The notes under the pieces were generated by a model. It made no database searches, was not told the origin of the DNA, and saw nothing but the letters and a program-made list of their open reading frames with translations. A program made the position numbers and the translations under genes. From positions 248,001 to 312,000 of the forward strand of contig CAITNO010000106.1 of assembly GCA_903893795.1 (NCBI GenBank): DNA of 64,000 nucleotides, in the 5' to 3' direction. Positions 26,582-35,151 of the stretch are shown here, in pieces (the stretch's first letter is position 1; each line of letters starts with the position of its first letter). The DNA comes from Candidatus Hydrogenedentota bacterium (GTDB lineage Bacteria; Hydrogenedentota; Hydrogenedentia; Hydrogenedentales; CAITNO01).

Positions 26582-27544
26582 ATGGCCTACTCGTTTCTTG
26601 ATATTGCGCACGACGTCCTCAAGAAATCTCCGAAACCACTGACACACCAGGAAATATGGCAAGTTGCCTTGGAACAGGGGTTTTCGGACAAAATCCACAC
26701 AAAGGGCAAGACGCCGTGGGAGACTCTTGGCGCACGCTTATATGTGGAAGTGCGCGACAACGAGGACTCGAAGTTTGTAAAAGTGGGCAAGCGCCCCGCG
26801 CGCTTCTTCCTGCGTGGGCGGGCGACGGAAATCTCAGGCGATATTGTCGAGAGAATCGAAAAAGAAGAAGCCAAGAAAGGCGAGAAGAAAACACCCTATC
26901 ATGAGAGAGACTTGCATCCCATACTTGCCTACTTCGCGTATTCCAATCCGGCGTTCAATCGCGGCCGGTCCATTCTGACAAAGACGATATTTCACGAGAA
27001 ATCGACAAAGAGTGGTTATAACGAATGGTTGCATCCGGATATGGTCGGTTTCTATCTGCCGCTTGAAGATTGGCGGCCGAGCGTCATAGAACTCAACCGG
27101 CTTTCCGACAACAACTCCATTCGGTTGTTTTCCTTTGAACTCAAGAAATCGCTGAACAAGGGCAACTACAGAGAATCCTATTTCCAGGCAGTTTCGAATT
27201 CCTCATGGGCGCACGAGGGTTACCTTGTCGCGGTTGATGTTCATCAGGATGATGATTTCCTTGCGGAGCTTGAACGGTTGGTGATGTCTTTTGGAATTGG
27301 CATCATCCAGTTGGACATGTCTGATGTTGACAGCTCCCGCGTGCTCTACCCCGCAAGACATCGCGCGGCACTCGACTGGGATTCCATAAACAAGCTTTGC
27401 GAACAGAACAAGGATTTCGACAAATTCCTTCAGGACGTTAAAATTGATTTCGAATCCAAGAGAGTCCATCGCTCGGAGTACGACGATATTATCAAAGACA
27501 TCGAAAAGTATGTCAAGGAGAAGCTGAAGCTCTCGGAGGCGTAA
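26582..27544 (+). CDS. HARE-HTH protein, HrgA-like (COG2958 type), possibly nuclease
   Basis: 320 residues. The N-terminus (AYSFLDIAHDVLKKSPKPLT to about residue 85) is a HARE-HTH winged-helix-like domain; the KKKR-type stretch EEAKKGEKK links it to a second domain with an E-LK pattern (LFSFELKKSLNKGNYRESY), like the ExK end of a PD-(D/E)xK nuclease core. Family knowledge: COG2958/HrgA proteins are linked with restriction systems, yet no methylase or specificity gene is next to it. The gene is visibly richer in A and T (many AAA, GAA, ATT codons) than its neighbours, and is flanked by hairpin repeats at 26284-26476 and 27626-27720, suggesting acquisition by transfer. Strong ribosome site AAAGGAGGG. 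Confidence 0.75.
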   Translation: MAYSFLDIAHDVLKKSPKPLTHQEIWQVALEQGFSDKIHTKGKTPWETLGARLYVEVRDNEDSKFVKVGKRPARFFLRGRATEISGDIVERIEKEEAKKGEKKTPYHERDLHPILAYFAYSNPAFNRGRSILTKTIFHEKSTKSGYNEWLHPDMVGFYLPLEDWRPSVIELNRLSDNNSIRLFSFELKKSLNKGNYRESYFQAVSNSSWAHEGYLVAVDVHQDDDFLAELERLVMSFGIGIIQLDMSDVDSSRVLYPARHRAALDWDSINKLCEQNKDFDKFLQDVKIDFESKRVHRSEYDDIIKDIEKYVKEKLKLSEA

Positions 27545-27771
27545 GGGGGGCGTCAATCTAGGCAAACCGTTGCAGAAGGAATAGATTATTCACTTCCGTT
27601 TGCTTGATTCAGGATGACAAAGTTCGCCCCCTGCGGGGCGGGACCGGCAGGGTCGGTCAATCACGGGTCCCCTTTGGTCACCCGTGGCTACTGTTGTGCG
27701 GCCCCTCCATGGCCGAGAAGCGGATTGGGTCTGGGCGTTCCAGTACGGCCCGCATGTTCTTCTTCGTGCTC
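27545..27771. other. Spacer with repeat between HARE-HTH and HzsA-like genes
   Basis: No gene. Holds the GCCCCCTGCGGGGCGGG hairpin and the 59-base repeat listed separately. Confidence 0.5.
27626..27720. repeat. Dispersed spacer repeat, copy 1
   Basis: A hairpin GCCCC-CTGC-GGGGC (27626-27639) followed by a 59-base block (27661-27719) that matches 56388-56446 at about 46 of 59 bases, without gaps. The second copy is also preceded by a CCCCCTGCGGGG hairpin. The block itself can fold (ACGGGT ... ACCCGT). Confidence 0.75.
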
Positions 27772-30700
27772 TTACCGCGGTCCAGCCAAATCTTCCGTCA
27801 GCAACTGGCACTGGGCCATCTGGCCGATATCATTGCCGGTGACCTGCCAGACGACGCGCTTGTCCTCGGTGACTTCAAACAGGTGCGCGCCGGCTTTGCC
27901 GTCCTTGTCCTGCGCATTCCAGTTGCAGACGATGGTGTCGCCGTTGGGCAGGCGCTGAATGCCGGCGAAAATGCCGATGTTGATGTCGGGGATGTCGTTC
28001 TCCATCAGTTCCCACACCACTTTGCCGTCACGGTCATATTCGGTGACGGCGCGGTCCTGGCTGATGAGGGTGTGGCCATGGTCGAGGCGGAGCGCGGCGA
28101 CGGGGGAGGGGCGCTTGGGGAATTCGTGGATGACCTTTCCGTCGGCGTCGTATTCGCGCACCGCGCCTTCGGCGAGGAAGGGCACGAGGTAGGTGCCCTC
28201 GGGCGTCTTGCGGCACATGCGGAACTGGGCGTGCGGCGTCTTTTCCGTGGTGGACAACTGCACCTGATGGACGATCTCGCCCTTGCGGTTGACCTCGATG
28301 AGGCGGCATTCGCCGACGATGCCGATCATGACGTTGCCGTCGGGCAGGGGCTGGCAGTTGGGGATCTCGTTGGGGGCCTGGGTCTTGTACTCCCAGACGA
28401 TCTGCTTGTCGCGGGTGACTTCGCGCACACCCTGGTAGTAGGTGGTGAGGATGTTGCCGTTGGGCAGCATCCACACGTCCTGCGGATGGGGCACGCCGTA
28501 CTCCCACACGATTTCGCCCGCGGTGTTGCGGATGGCGATGCGGTCATGGACGTGCTCGGAGAAGAGAATGGGGTAGGGGCCCCAGGTGTTTTCATGCCAG
28601 AACATGTTGCGCAGGGCCGGTTGGGTGCCGTCGATGCCCTGCACGTTGGCGGGGTCCACATCGATCGCGGGCCAGACCAGTTCGCCGTCCAACTGGGCCG
28701 CCTCCTGCGTGTACGCGCCCAGCCGCATCGAATTGCAGTCGAGCCATTGGATGACCTGGTGGCGCTGCTCCGGCGACACGGACTTCAGGTGAGCATCGCT
28801 CAGCAGCGCCTGGCCGATCTTGCAGTAGTGCGCGCCGAAGCGGCCGGGGATGGTGCGCGACCCGCCGTGGATGCCGCTGTATTTCGTGGTCATGTCGGTG
28901 AACATGGCGCCCGAGAACCAGAAGGTGTAGTCCTCCTTCAGCGCGTCATAGCCCATGTCCTGCGGGCCCTTGCCCTCCTTGGTGTGGCAGGGCACGCAGG
29001 TCTTGTCGAAGATGGGCTTGATTTGGCGGTAATAACTAATGGGCTCGACGGGGCCGCATTCCGGTTCCAGTTTGGACGGCGCGCGGCGCATGGCCATCGG
29101 CGGATTCTTCGGCGTGGGCGCGCCCTTCACATTCTCGTGGCAGCCGACGCAGGAAAGCTGCTCCCCCGGATGGACGAAGGCGGCCGAACGCATGGACTGG
29201 ACGGCCATGAAGTTCTCATCCAGCACCTGGAAGATAAGTTGCTTGGCCACGGGCGCCTCGAAGTAGGCGCTGCCGTCCTCCTCCACGGGCACAATGCCGA
29301 GCGGGATGCGCGGCGTGTTTTCGCGCTCATAGCCGGCGAGCGGTTCGCCCATGGCGTGGTTGGTCTTGGGAATGTTCTGCACGACCCGCAGCCACTTGAT
29401 CTTGCTGTCCTTGGGGAAGGGCAGGTCGGAATCGTATACATTCATCACGGCGACGGTCGCCTTCGGTCCCTCCTCCACGCCCTTGGGCCGTGTCTTCGAC
29501 GGGATGGCCGTGGGGCAGGGGCGGGCGCGCAGGGGGATGGGGTTGATGATGCGCAGGCGCTCGTCCTGTTTGCAGGGGAGAGAGCGCAGGTCGTAGAGGA
29601 GTTCCTTGTTGCCGTAGCGGTCCACCAGCGCCATGTTCTCCCACACGTTGCACAAGTAGAACTCCTCGCTGAGCGGCCAGGGCGTGCCGTACTTGTAGTG
29701 GCGTCGTCCGGGCATTTCTGTTTCGGGGAAGGCCTCGTCGGGCGTGACGCGCTGAATCTGGCCCATGTGGTGGTCGTCGTCCTTGCGCAAGTCGAGCGTG
29801 CACAGGGTGCCGAAGCTTTCGCCGTGGTGCGGCGCGGCGGTAAACAGGTACAGGGGGGAGTTGGGAATGGCGCGGATGCTCATCTCCACCAGCGGCGCGC
29901 CGAAACGACTGTCCCATTCGCGGCCGTTGTCCACGCGGTAGGGCGTGTGGTCCGGGAAGGTGTCATAGGGCAGCGGATAGTTGCCGTGGGGCGCGCGCGG
30001 GTTGGTGCCGTCGGGACCGCTGATCCAGAAGCGCGTGCCCAGGCAGTTCTCGCGATCCACGTAGTCCCAGCGGGTGTAGACCAACTGGCCGTCGTTGTTG
30101 ACAGAGGGGTTCCACTCGCTCGTCTCGAAATAGCTCATGGGCGTGATGTCGGTACCGTCGTCCTTCATGGAGAACAGCGTGTAGCTGCGCACCTTGAGGT
30201 AGGCGGCAAAGCAGCGGATGTAGCCACCGCGCCGTTCCGACACAAAGGCGATACGCCCGCCGGGCAGCCAGCAGGGGCTGAAATCGTTCACGTCGCCGTC
30301 GGTCAACTGGCGCAGGTCCGTGCCGTCCACGTTAACCGAGAACAGGTGGAAGCACTTCTTCTGCGAGTAGGTCCAGCGGTGTTCGGCATTCTCCGTCCAG
30401 GCAAAGACGATGCGCTTGCCGTCATAGGACAGGTCCGGCGTGGCAAAAGCACCGTAGTCCAGCTTCGCGCCCTGCAGGCGTCCGTTCTGCACGAGCGAAT
30501 CGGCCAGCAGATCGACGACCTCGGGCTGGGTCTTGTAGTTGCGGACGATGTAGAGCCCGCCGCCGGGCAGCGCATTGAATCCAAAATACTGCGTGACGAA
30601 ATGGCCGCCCTGCTGGTCGGCCGTTTCGGGGTTGGAGCGGACAGAACCCTCGAAGGTTCCCCGCGCGACACAGAGGATGTCATCGAAATCGAGCAGCGGG

Positions 30701-31884
30701 TTCGCCAACACAGCGTTGCGCCGAAGCGCGCAGGCCGCCAAGTAACGTCCCTTGTATTCCATCCCATCGGTCACATGTGTCCCATCGGTCCCATTCTTCA
30801 GTGCGCGCAGGTCAGCCGCGACCGCCTCCAGCATCGGCCTTGTGCCGGTGCGGGACAGATTCTCCAGCAGGGCCCCGGTGCGCCGCAGCACCGTGCCCAG
30901 CGGCCCGCCGTCGCTGTCCTGAAGGAGTGCCTGCGGGTCATAGACCTCGGCGGCCAACTTCTCCGGTGTCGGCCCGCCGGGCCGATGCTCCGGATACTCC
31001 TTCTTGCCCATCCACTGGAAGTCGTAGCTCCATTCGCGCAACACGGCTTCCTGCACCGCAACCGCCGCAACAGACTTCAGGTTCAAGCGCCTGGCCGTTT
31101 CGGCCAGTGCCGCGCGCAGCGGCGCGGTGTCTTCGGCAGCAGGCAGTGGCTGCAATTCGGACGGCATACCGCCGGGGATTTCCACGCCGTTTGGCAGCAG
31201 CACCGCCTGCCGGGCCTTGAACTGCCCGTCGCACTTGCGGGCCGATGCGTCCTTGGCCGGCGCGTCCGCCGCGAAGTGCCAAAGCCCGAGCGTGGCCTCG
31301 TCCGCTGTTGCTTCCGCCGCGTCCGTGCCGATGGTGCGCGCCGTGTTTGAAATGCGCAGTTCATCGATCAACCCGTTGCAGCCGAAACCGCCCTCCACCA
31401 GCCCGCCGATGGACAGGGGGCCGGGCACGCGGGTCTGGTTGGCCACGGTCACGGCGACGGACGCCTTTTCGGCGCCGTCCACAAAGAGGCGGTAACGTTC
31501 CGGCTCCATGACCAGTGCGATGCTATGCCATTCGCCGTCCACGATGGGCACCGTGGTGTGCACATGGTCCGGCACGCGGCCGGGAACATAGGCGTGCACC
31601 GTGCCGTCGCCGGGCATGCTGAAAATCTCCCAGTGCGTGGCCGACGCCTTCGTCTCATTGGCAATGAGGATGTTGTACTGCTCCTTGCCGAATAGCTTGA
31701 CCCGGCATTCCACCGTGAGCGGGGTTGTGCCCCAGGCCGGGTCCGGGCCGACGGTCAGCGTGCCTTTACGCCCGTCGAAGGCCTGCCCAAAAGCGCCGTC
31801 CTGCGGGTCGGCGGCAAGAATCGTCGGTGCCACAAAGAGTATCCCGGCAACAAACAGCAGCGCGGGCGAGAGCGATTTCATCAT
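27772..31884 (-). CDS. Large secreted HzsA-like protein with LamG-like, c-type haem and beta-propeller parts
   Basis: 1370 residues. Signal peptide (LLFVAGILFVAPTILA), then a LamG/concanavalin-like domain (WGTTPLTVECRVKLFG ... GPLSIGGLV). The middle has a propeller with repeated DG and TDG-type turns, two CxxCH haem-type motifs (CVGCH at 29137-29151 and CVPCH at 28984-28998), and a FWFSGAMFTDMTTKYSGI segment as in hydrazine synthase alpha-subunit-related proteins. The C-terminus is a second propeller of WEY/LPNGN-type repeats (GEIVWEYGVPHPQDVW, VREYDADGKVIHEF). HzsA-related proteins are common in planctomycetes and relatives outside anammox, and hydrazine synthesis is not implied. Start at the paired ATG codons 31879-31884; the long antisense frame is a shadow. 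Confidence 0.85.
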   Translation of the reverse strand: MMKSLSPALLFVAGILFVAPTILAADPQDGAFGQAFDGRKGTLTVGPDPAWGTTPLTVECRVKLFGKEQYNILIANETKASATHWEIFSMPGDGTVHAYVPGRVPDHVHTTVPIVDGEWHSIALVMEPERYRLFVDGAEKASVAVTVANQTRVPGPLSIGGLVEGGFGCNGLIDELRISNTARTIGTDAAEATADEATLGLWHFAADAPAKDASARKCDGQFKARQAVLLPNGVEIPGGMPSELQPLPAAEDTAPLRAALAETARRLNLKSVAAVAVQEAVLREWSYDFQWMGKKEYPEHRPGGPTPEKLAAEVYDPQALLQDSDGGPLGTVLRRTGALLENLSRTGTRPMLEAVAADLRALKNGTDGTHVTDGMEYKGRYLAACALRRNAVLANPLLDFDDILCVARGTFEGSVRSNPETADQQGGHFVTQYFGFNALPGGGLYIVRNYKTQPEVVDLLADSLVQNGRLQGAKLDYGAFATPDLSYDGKRIVFAWTENAEHRWTYSQKKCFHLFSVNVDGTDLRQLTDGDVNDFSPCWLPGGRIAFVSERRGGYIRCFAAYLKVRSYTLFSMKDDGTDITPMSYFETSEWNPSVNNDGQLVYTRWDYVDRENCLGTRFWISGPDGTNPRAPHGNYPLPYDTFPDHTPYRVDNGREWDSRFGAPLVEMSIRAIPNSPLYLFTAAPHHGESFGTLCTLDLRKDDDHHMGQIQRVTPDEAFPETEMPGRRHYKYGTPWPLSEEFYLCNVWENMALVDRYGNKELLYDLRSLPCKQDERLRIINPIPLRARPCPTAIPSKTRPKGVEEGPKATVAVMNVYDSDLPFPKDSKIKWLRVVQNIPKTNHAMGEPLAGYERENTPRIPLGIVPVEEDGSAYFEAPVAKQLIFQVLDENFMAVQSMRSAAFVHPGEQLSCVGCHENVKGAPTPKNPPMAMRRAPSKLEPECGPVEPISYYRQIKPIFDKTCVPCHTKEGKGPQDMGYDALKEDYTFWFSGAMFTDMTTKYSGIHGGSRTIPGRFGAHYCKIGQALLSDAHLKSVSPEQRHQVIQWLDCNSMRLGAYTQEAAQLDGELVWPAIDVDPANVQGIDGTQPALRNMFWHENTWGPYPILFSEHVHDRIAIRNTAGEIVWEYGVPHPQDVWMLPNGNILTTYYQGVREVTRDKQIVWEYKTQAPNEIPNCQPLPDGNVMIGIVGECRLIEVNRKGEIVHQVQLSTTEKTPHAQFRMCRKTPEGTYLVPFLAEGAVREYDADGKVIHEFPKRPSPVAALRLDHGHTLISQDRAVTEYDRDGKVVWELMENDIPDINIGIFAGIQRLPNGDTIVCNWNAQDKDGKAGAHLFEVTEDKRVVWQVTGNDIGQMAQCQLLTEDLAGPR

Positions 31885-32274
31885 GGAAGTATCCTGTGTG
31901 CTGGAAACGGTGCCACTGCCGATAGAGTACCAAACTTCACCAGATGAAGGACATGCCGACTTGCCGGTCAATGCGCAGTCGATGGCTAAAGGGAATGGCG
32001 TCGGGCACACGCGAATGGGTGCAGCTATTGCAGCCCTGCGGGTTGGACAGCAAGGGAGAGCAGAAAGCGTCCGCGCCCGGCCAATTTCCACAGCAGCGAT
32101 TTAAGCGAGGTTTCCTGATTGGGCGGCGCGTTCGCGATATTTGGCGCCACAGGGCATGATCCTGCACAATATGCACCTTGCGCCCTTTGGATGCGTTTCC
32201 ACTTGCCGGTTCCGCATTCAAAAGCGGGAAATCCCCACACTGAAACGGGCGCTTCAGGCAGAAAGGAATTTCAT
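31885..32274. other. Divergent upstream region of the HzsA-like and reductase genes
   Basis: About 390 bases between divergent starts. No gene, hairpin or clear promoter is recognised. Ribosome site AAAGGA stands before GTG 32275. Confidence 0.4.
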
Positions 32275-32889
32275 GTGAAGATAGTCGCCCTGCTGGGAAG
32301 CCCCAGACTCAACGGAAACAGCGCCCTACTCGCCGGGTGCTTTCTCGAAACCGCCAAGCACCTTGGCGCCGAGACGCAGACTTTTGCCCTGAACGCGCTC
32401 AATTACCGGGGTTGCCAGGCCTGCATGAGCTGCAAGAAAAACTCGGAGCTTTGCATCCTGCGGGATGACCTGTCCGAAGTGCTGCAGGCCGTTCGGGAGG
32501 CCGATGTGATTGTGCTGGCCTCGCCGGTCTACTTCGGCGACGTCACGGGGCAGATGAAACTTTTCATTGACCGGACCTACTGTTATCTGGTTCCCGATTT
32601 CCACACCAACCCGCAGCGCTCGCGGCTGCTGCCGGGGAAGACGTTCGTGTTTGTCCAGACCCAGGGGCTTGCGGACGAAACGGTTTTTGCCGATGTCTAT
32701 CCCCGATACAGCGAAATGATGCGCTACGTGGGCCTGGAAGAGTCGCACCTGTTGCGCGCCTGCGGTGTTTCCCTGCGGAACGAGGTGCTTTCGCGTGAGG
32801 ACATTGTGAAACAGGCGGAGGACCTTGCCGTGCAAATCATGATCAAGAATATTGCGCAGGGTGAGGCGGCCCCGGCCGAGGAAGCATGA
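32275..32889 (+). CDS. NAD(P)H-dependent FMN reductase / flavodoxin-like protein
   Basis: 204 residues from GTG 32275. The N-terminal LLGSPRLNGNSALL is the flavin phosphate-binding loop of the iron-sulfur flavoprotein/FMN-reductase group. CQACMSCKKNSELC supplies a CxxCxxC...C cluster motif of the kind seen in iron-sulfur flavoproteins, and VIVLASPVYFGDVTGQMKLFIDR is the second conserved flavin strand. Probable role: electron transfer by flavin and possibly an Fe-S cluster. It is divergent from the HzsA-like gene; the TPR protein starts 69 bases downstream. Confidence 0.85.
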   Translation: MKIVALLGSPRLNGNSALLAGCFLETAKHLGAETQTFALNALNYRGCQACMSCKKNSELCILRDDLSEVLQAVREADVIVLASPVYFGDVTGQMKLFIDRTYCYLVPDFHTNPQRSRLLPGKTFVFVQTQGLADETVFADVYPRYSEMMRYVGLEESHLLRACGVSLRNEVLSREDIVKQAEDLAVQIMIKNIAQGEAAPAEEA

Positions 32890-32958
32890 CCGGCAGGAAC
32901 ATTTGCCGAAACCGGGGGCGGTTGCGTTCGCGCGGCGGCCTGTGATTCACTAAACCCA

Positions 32959-35013
32959 ATGGCACAACCAAAAACCTCAAAGAAGGCGAAAGCGCCTGTC
33001 AAGGCGTCTGCCGCGTCCTCGGCGACAGTTGCGACCCGCTCACAAGGCCTCATGACAGCGGTGGTGTGCGTCGCTCTGGTTCTGGCGTGCGTTGCCATTT
33101 ACGGGCAGACGCTCACCCACGATTTCCTGAACTACGACGACAACCATTATGTCACCGAGAATCCCCATGTGCAGGCCGGACTGCACATGAACACCGTCGG
33201 ATGGGCCTTTGTCACCGACAAGGCCCTCTATATCCATCCATTGACCTGGATGTCGCACATGCTCGACTGCTCGCTCTACGGCATGCACCCTTGGGGCCAC
33301 CACCTGACCAACCTTCTGTTTCACAGTGCGGCTTCGGTGCTGCTCTTCTGGGCGCTGCGGCTCCTGACCGGGGCGTTTTGGCCGAGCGCGATGGTTGCGG
33401 CATTGTTTGCCGTGCATCCGCTGCACGTGGAGTCAGTGGCCTGGGTTGCCGAGCGCAAGGATGTGCTCAGTGCCGTGTTTTGGATGCTGGCGCTGGGCGC
33501 CTATGGCCTGTATGCGCGCCGCGGCGGTGTGCTGCGCTATGCCGCCGTTGCGGCGGCCTTTATTCTCGGGTTGATGTCCAAACCGATGGTGGTGACCCTG
33601 CCTTTCGTGCTGCTGCTGCTGGACTACTGGCCTCTGGAACAGGCGGATCGCAACGCCTCCCCCGGCGTCATGGCCCGAAAAATGGCGCAGCTCGCCCTCT
33701 GGAAAACGCCCCTTTTCCTGATCACCGTGCTCTCCAGCGTGAGCACCTTTGTGATGCAGGCGGGCGGCAACAATCTGGCCTTCGGCGAGAAGGTTCCCTT
33801 TGTGGACCGCTGTGCCAACGCCATCGTCGTTTATGTACTCTACTTGGTGAAGACCCTTTGCCCTTCAGGCTTGGCGGCCTTTTATCCCCACCCGGTCACC
33901 CGTCCGATGTGGCAGGTTGCCGGGGCGGCCGTGATTTTGGCGGCCATCACCCTCTTCTGCCTGCGCGAAGCGCGCAGGCGCCCTTATCTGATTATAGGCT
34001 GGTTCTGGTATCTGGGCACCCTTGTGCCCGTTATTGAACTGGTGCAGGCAGGCGACTTCTCCCATGCCGACCGCTACACCTACCTGCCGTCCATCGGTGT
34101 GTTCATCATGGCGGCATGGGGCGTGGCCGATTTGGCGGCCGCATGGCAGGTGCCCCGGCGCGCAGTGGCCGCCGCTTCAGCCATTGTGCTCGCAGCGTTC
34201 ACCGTTTGCGCAGTGGTCCAGACCGGCTACTGGCATGACAGTGAAACGCTTTTCCGCCATGCCATTTCCGTGGGACACCCGAGCACGCTCGCCTACGACA
34301 ATGTGGCGGCATACGCCATGAATCAGAAGCGCTATGATGCGGCCCGCGAGAGCCTCGGGAAGGCGCTGGAACTCAATCCAAAGGATCTCAAGGCACTCAA
34401 CAACATGGGCCTGATAGCGCTGGCACAGGGGCACCACGACGAGGCCAGAACCTATCTGACCAAAGCGCTGGAGCTCAAGCCGGATCAGGTCAACGTCATC
34501 AACAATCTGGCCAATATCGCCATGGACCAGAAGCACTATGACGAGGCCAGGATCTATCTGAAGAAGGCGCTCGAACTGGACCCTGCATCGATAAATCCAC
34601 TTATCAACCTGGGAAATATTGCCACGGAGCAGGGGCATTACGATGAGGCCGGGGAAAGCCTGAAAAAGGCGCTGGAGATCGACCCGAGAAGCGTGAGCGC
34701 CCTGACCAATATCGGAAAACTGTATGTGGTCCAGAAGCGCTATGAGGACGCCAAGAACTATCTGACCAAGGCGCTGAGCCTGGACCCAAAGAGTGTCAAT
34801 GCGTTGAATAACCTTGGCGGCTGTTTCCTGTATCAGGACCAATACGAGGAAGCCCGGCAATATCTTCAAAGAGCGCTCGAAGTGGACCCGCAGTCCATTT
34901 CCGCGCTGAACAATCTGGCCTATGCGCTGACCAAATTGGGAAGGCAGGCGGAGGCTGATGCCTGCACCAAGAAGGCGGCCGAATTGGGCAAGCCCCATAC
35001 GGCCAGTCCCTAA
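32959..35013 (+). CDS. TMTC-like membrane protein with TPR tail (putative O-glycosyltransferase)
   Basis: 684 residues. Residues 1-440 are a GT-C-like multi-spanning module: an acidic first loop LNYDDNHYVTENPH, the segment YIHPLTWMSHMLDCSLYGMHPWGHHLTN, and then about ten hydrophobic segments, the layout of the TMTC/DUF1736 group that transfers mannose or related sugars to proteins. Residues 440-680 are six or so TPRs (repeats of YDEAR.YLKKALELDP). Product is probably in the inner membrane with TPRs in the periplasm. ATG 32959 lies behind a weak site. The next gene is another GT-C-type protein. Confidence 0.85.
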   Translation: MAQPKTSKKAKAPVKASAASSATVATRSQGLMTAVVCVALVLACVAIYGQTLTHDFLNYDDNHYVTENPHVQAGLHMNTVGWAFVTDKALYIHPLTWMSHMLDCSLYGMHPWGHHLTNLLFHSAASVLLFWALRLLTGAFWPSAMVAALFAVHPLHVESVAWVAERKDVLSAVFWMLALGAYGLYARRGGVLRYAAVAAAFILGLMSKPMVVTLPFVLLLLDYWPLEQADRNASPGVMARKMAQLALWKTPLFLITVLSSVSTFVMQAGGNNLAFGEKVPFVDRCANAIVVYVLYLVKTLCPSGLAAFYPHPVTRPMWQVAGAAVILAAITLFCLREARRRPYLIIGWFWYLGTLVPVIELVQAGDFSHADRYTYLPSIGVFIMAAWGVADLAAAWQVPRRAVAAASAIVLAAFTVCAVVQTGYWHDSETLFRHAISVGHPSTLAYDNVAAYAMNQKRYDAARESLGKALELNPKDLKALNNMGLIALAQGHHDEARTYLTKALELKPDQVNVINNLANIAMDQKHYDEARIYLKKALELDPASINPLINLGNIATEQGHYDEAGESLKKALEIDPRSVSALTNIGKLYVVQKRYEDAKNYLTKALSLDPKSVNALNNLGGCFLYQDQYEEARQYLQRALEVDPQSISALNNLAYALTKLGRQAEADACTKKAAELGKPHTASP

Positions 35014-35151
35014 GACCGGTTTGCCCGGCGGTTGCCGACGCAGAACTGGTTTGCGTGATTTAACAGCACACCGATACAATCGCAACACTCTCCGAAAGAC
35101 GGGGCGACGTTGGAGCATCCCAAAGAAAGAATCCGGGAATGCCGTAGGGAT

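Noticed and set aside
27604..31350. Very long open frame on the plus strand, opposite the HzsA-like gene
   Set aside because: Its residues are Val/Asp/His/Ala-biased shadow coding from the antisense of a strongly supported gene with signal peptide, haem motifs and propeller repeats.
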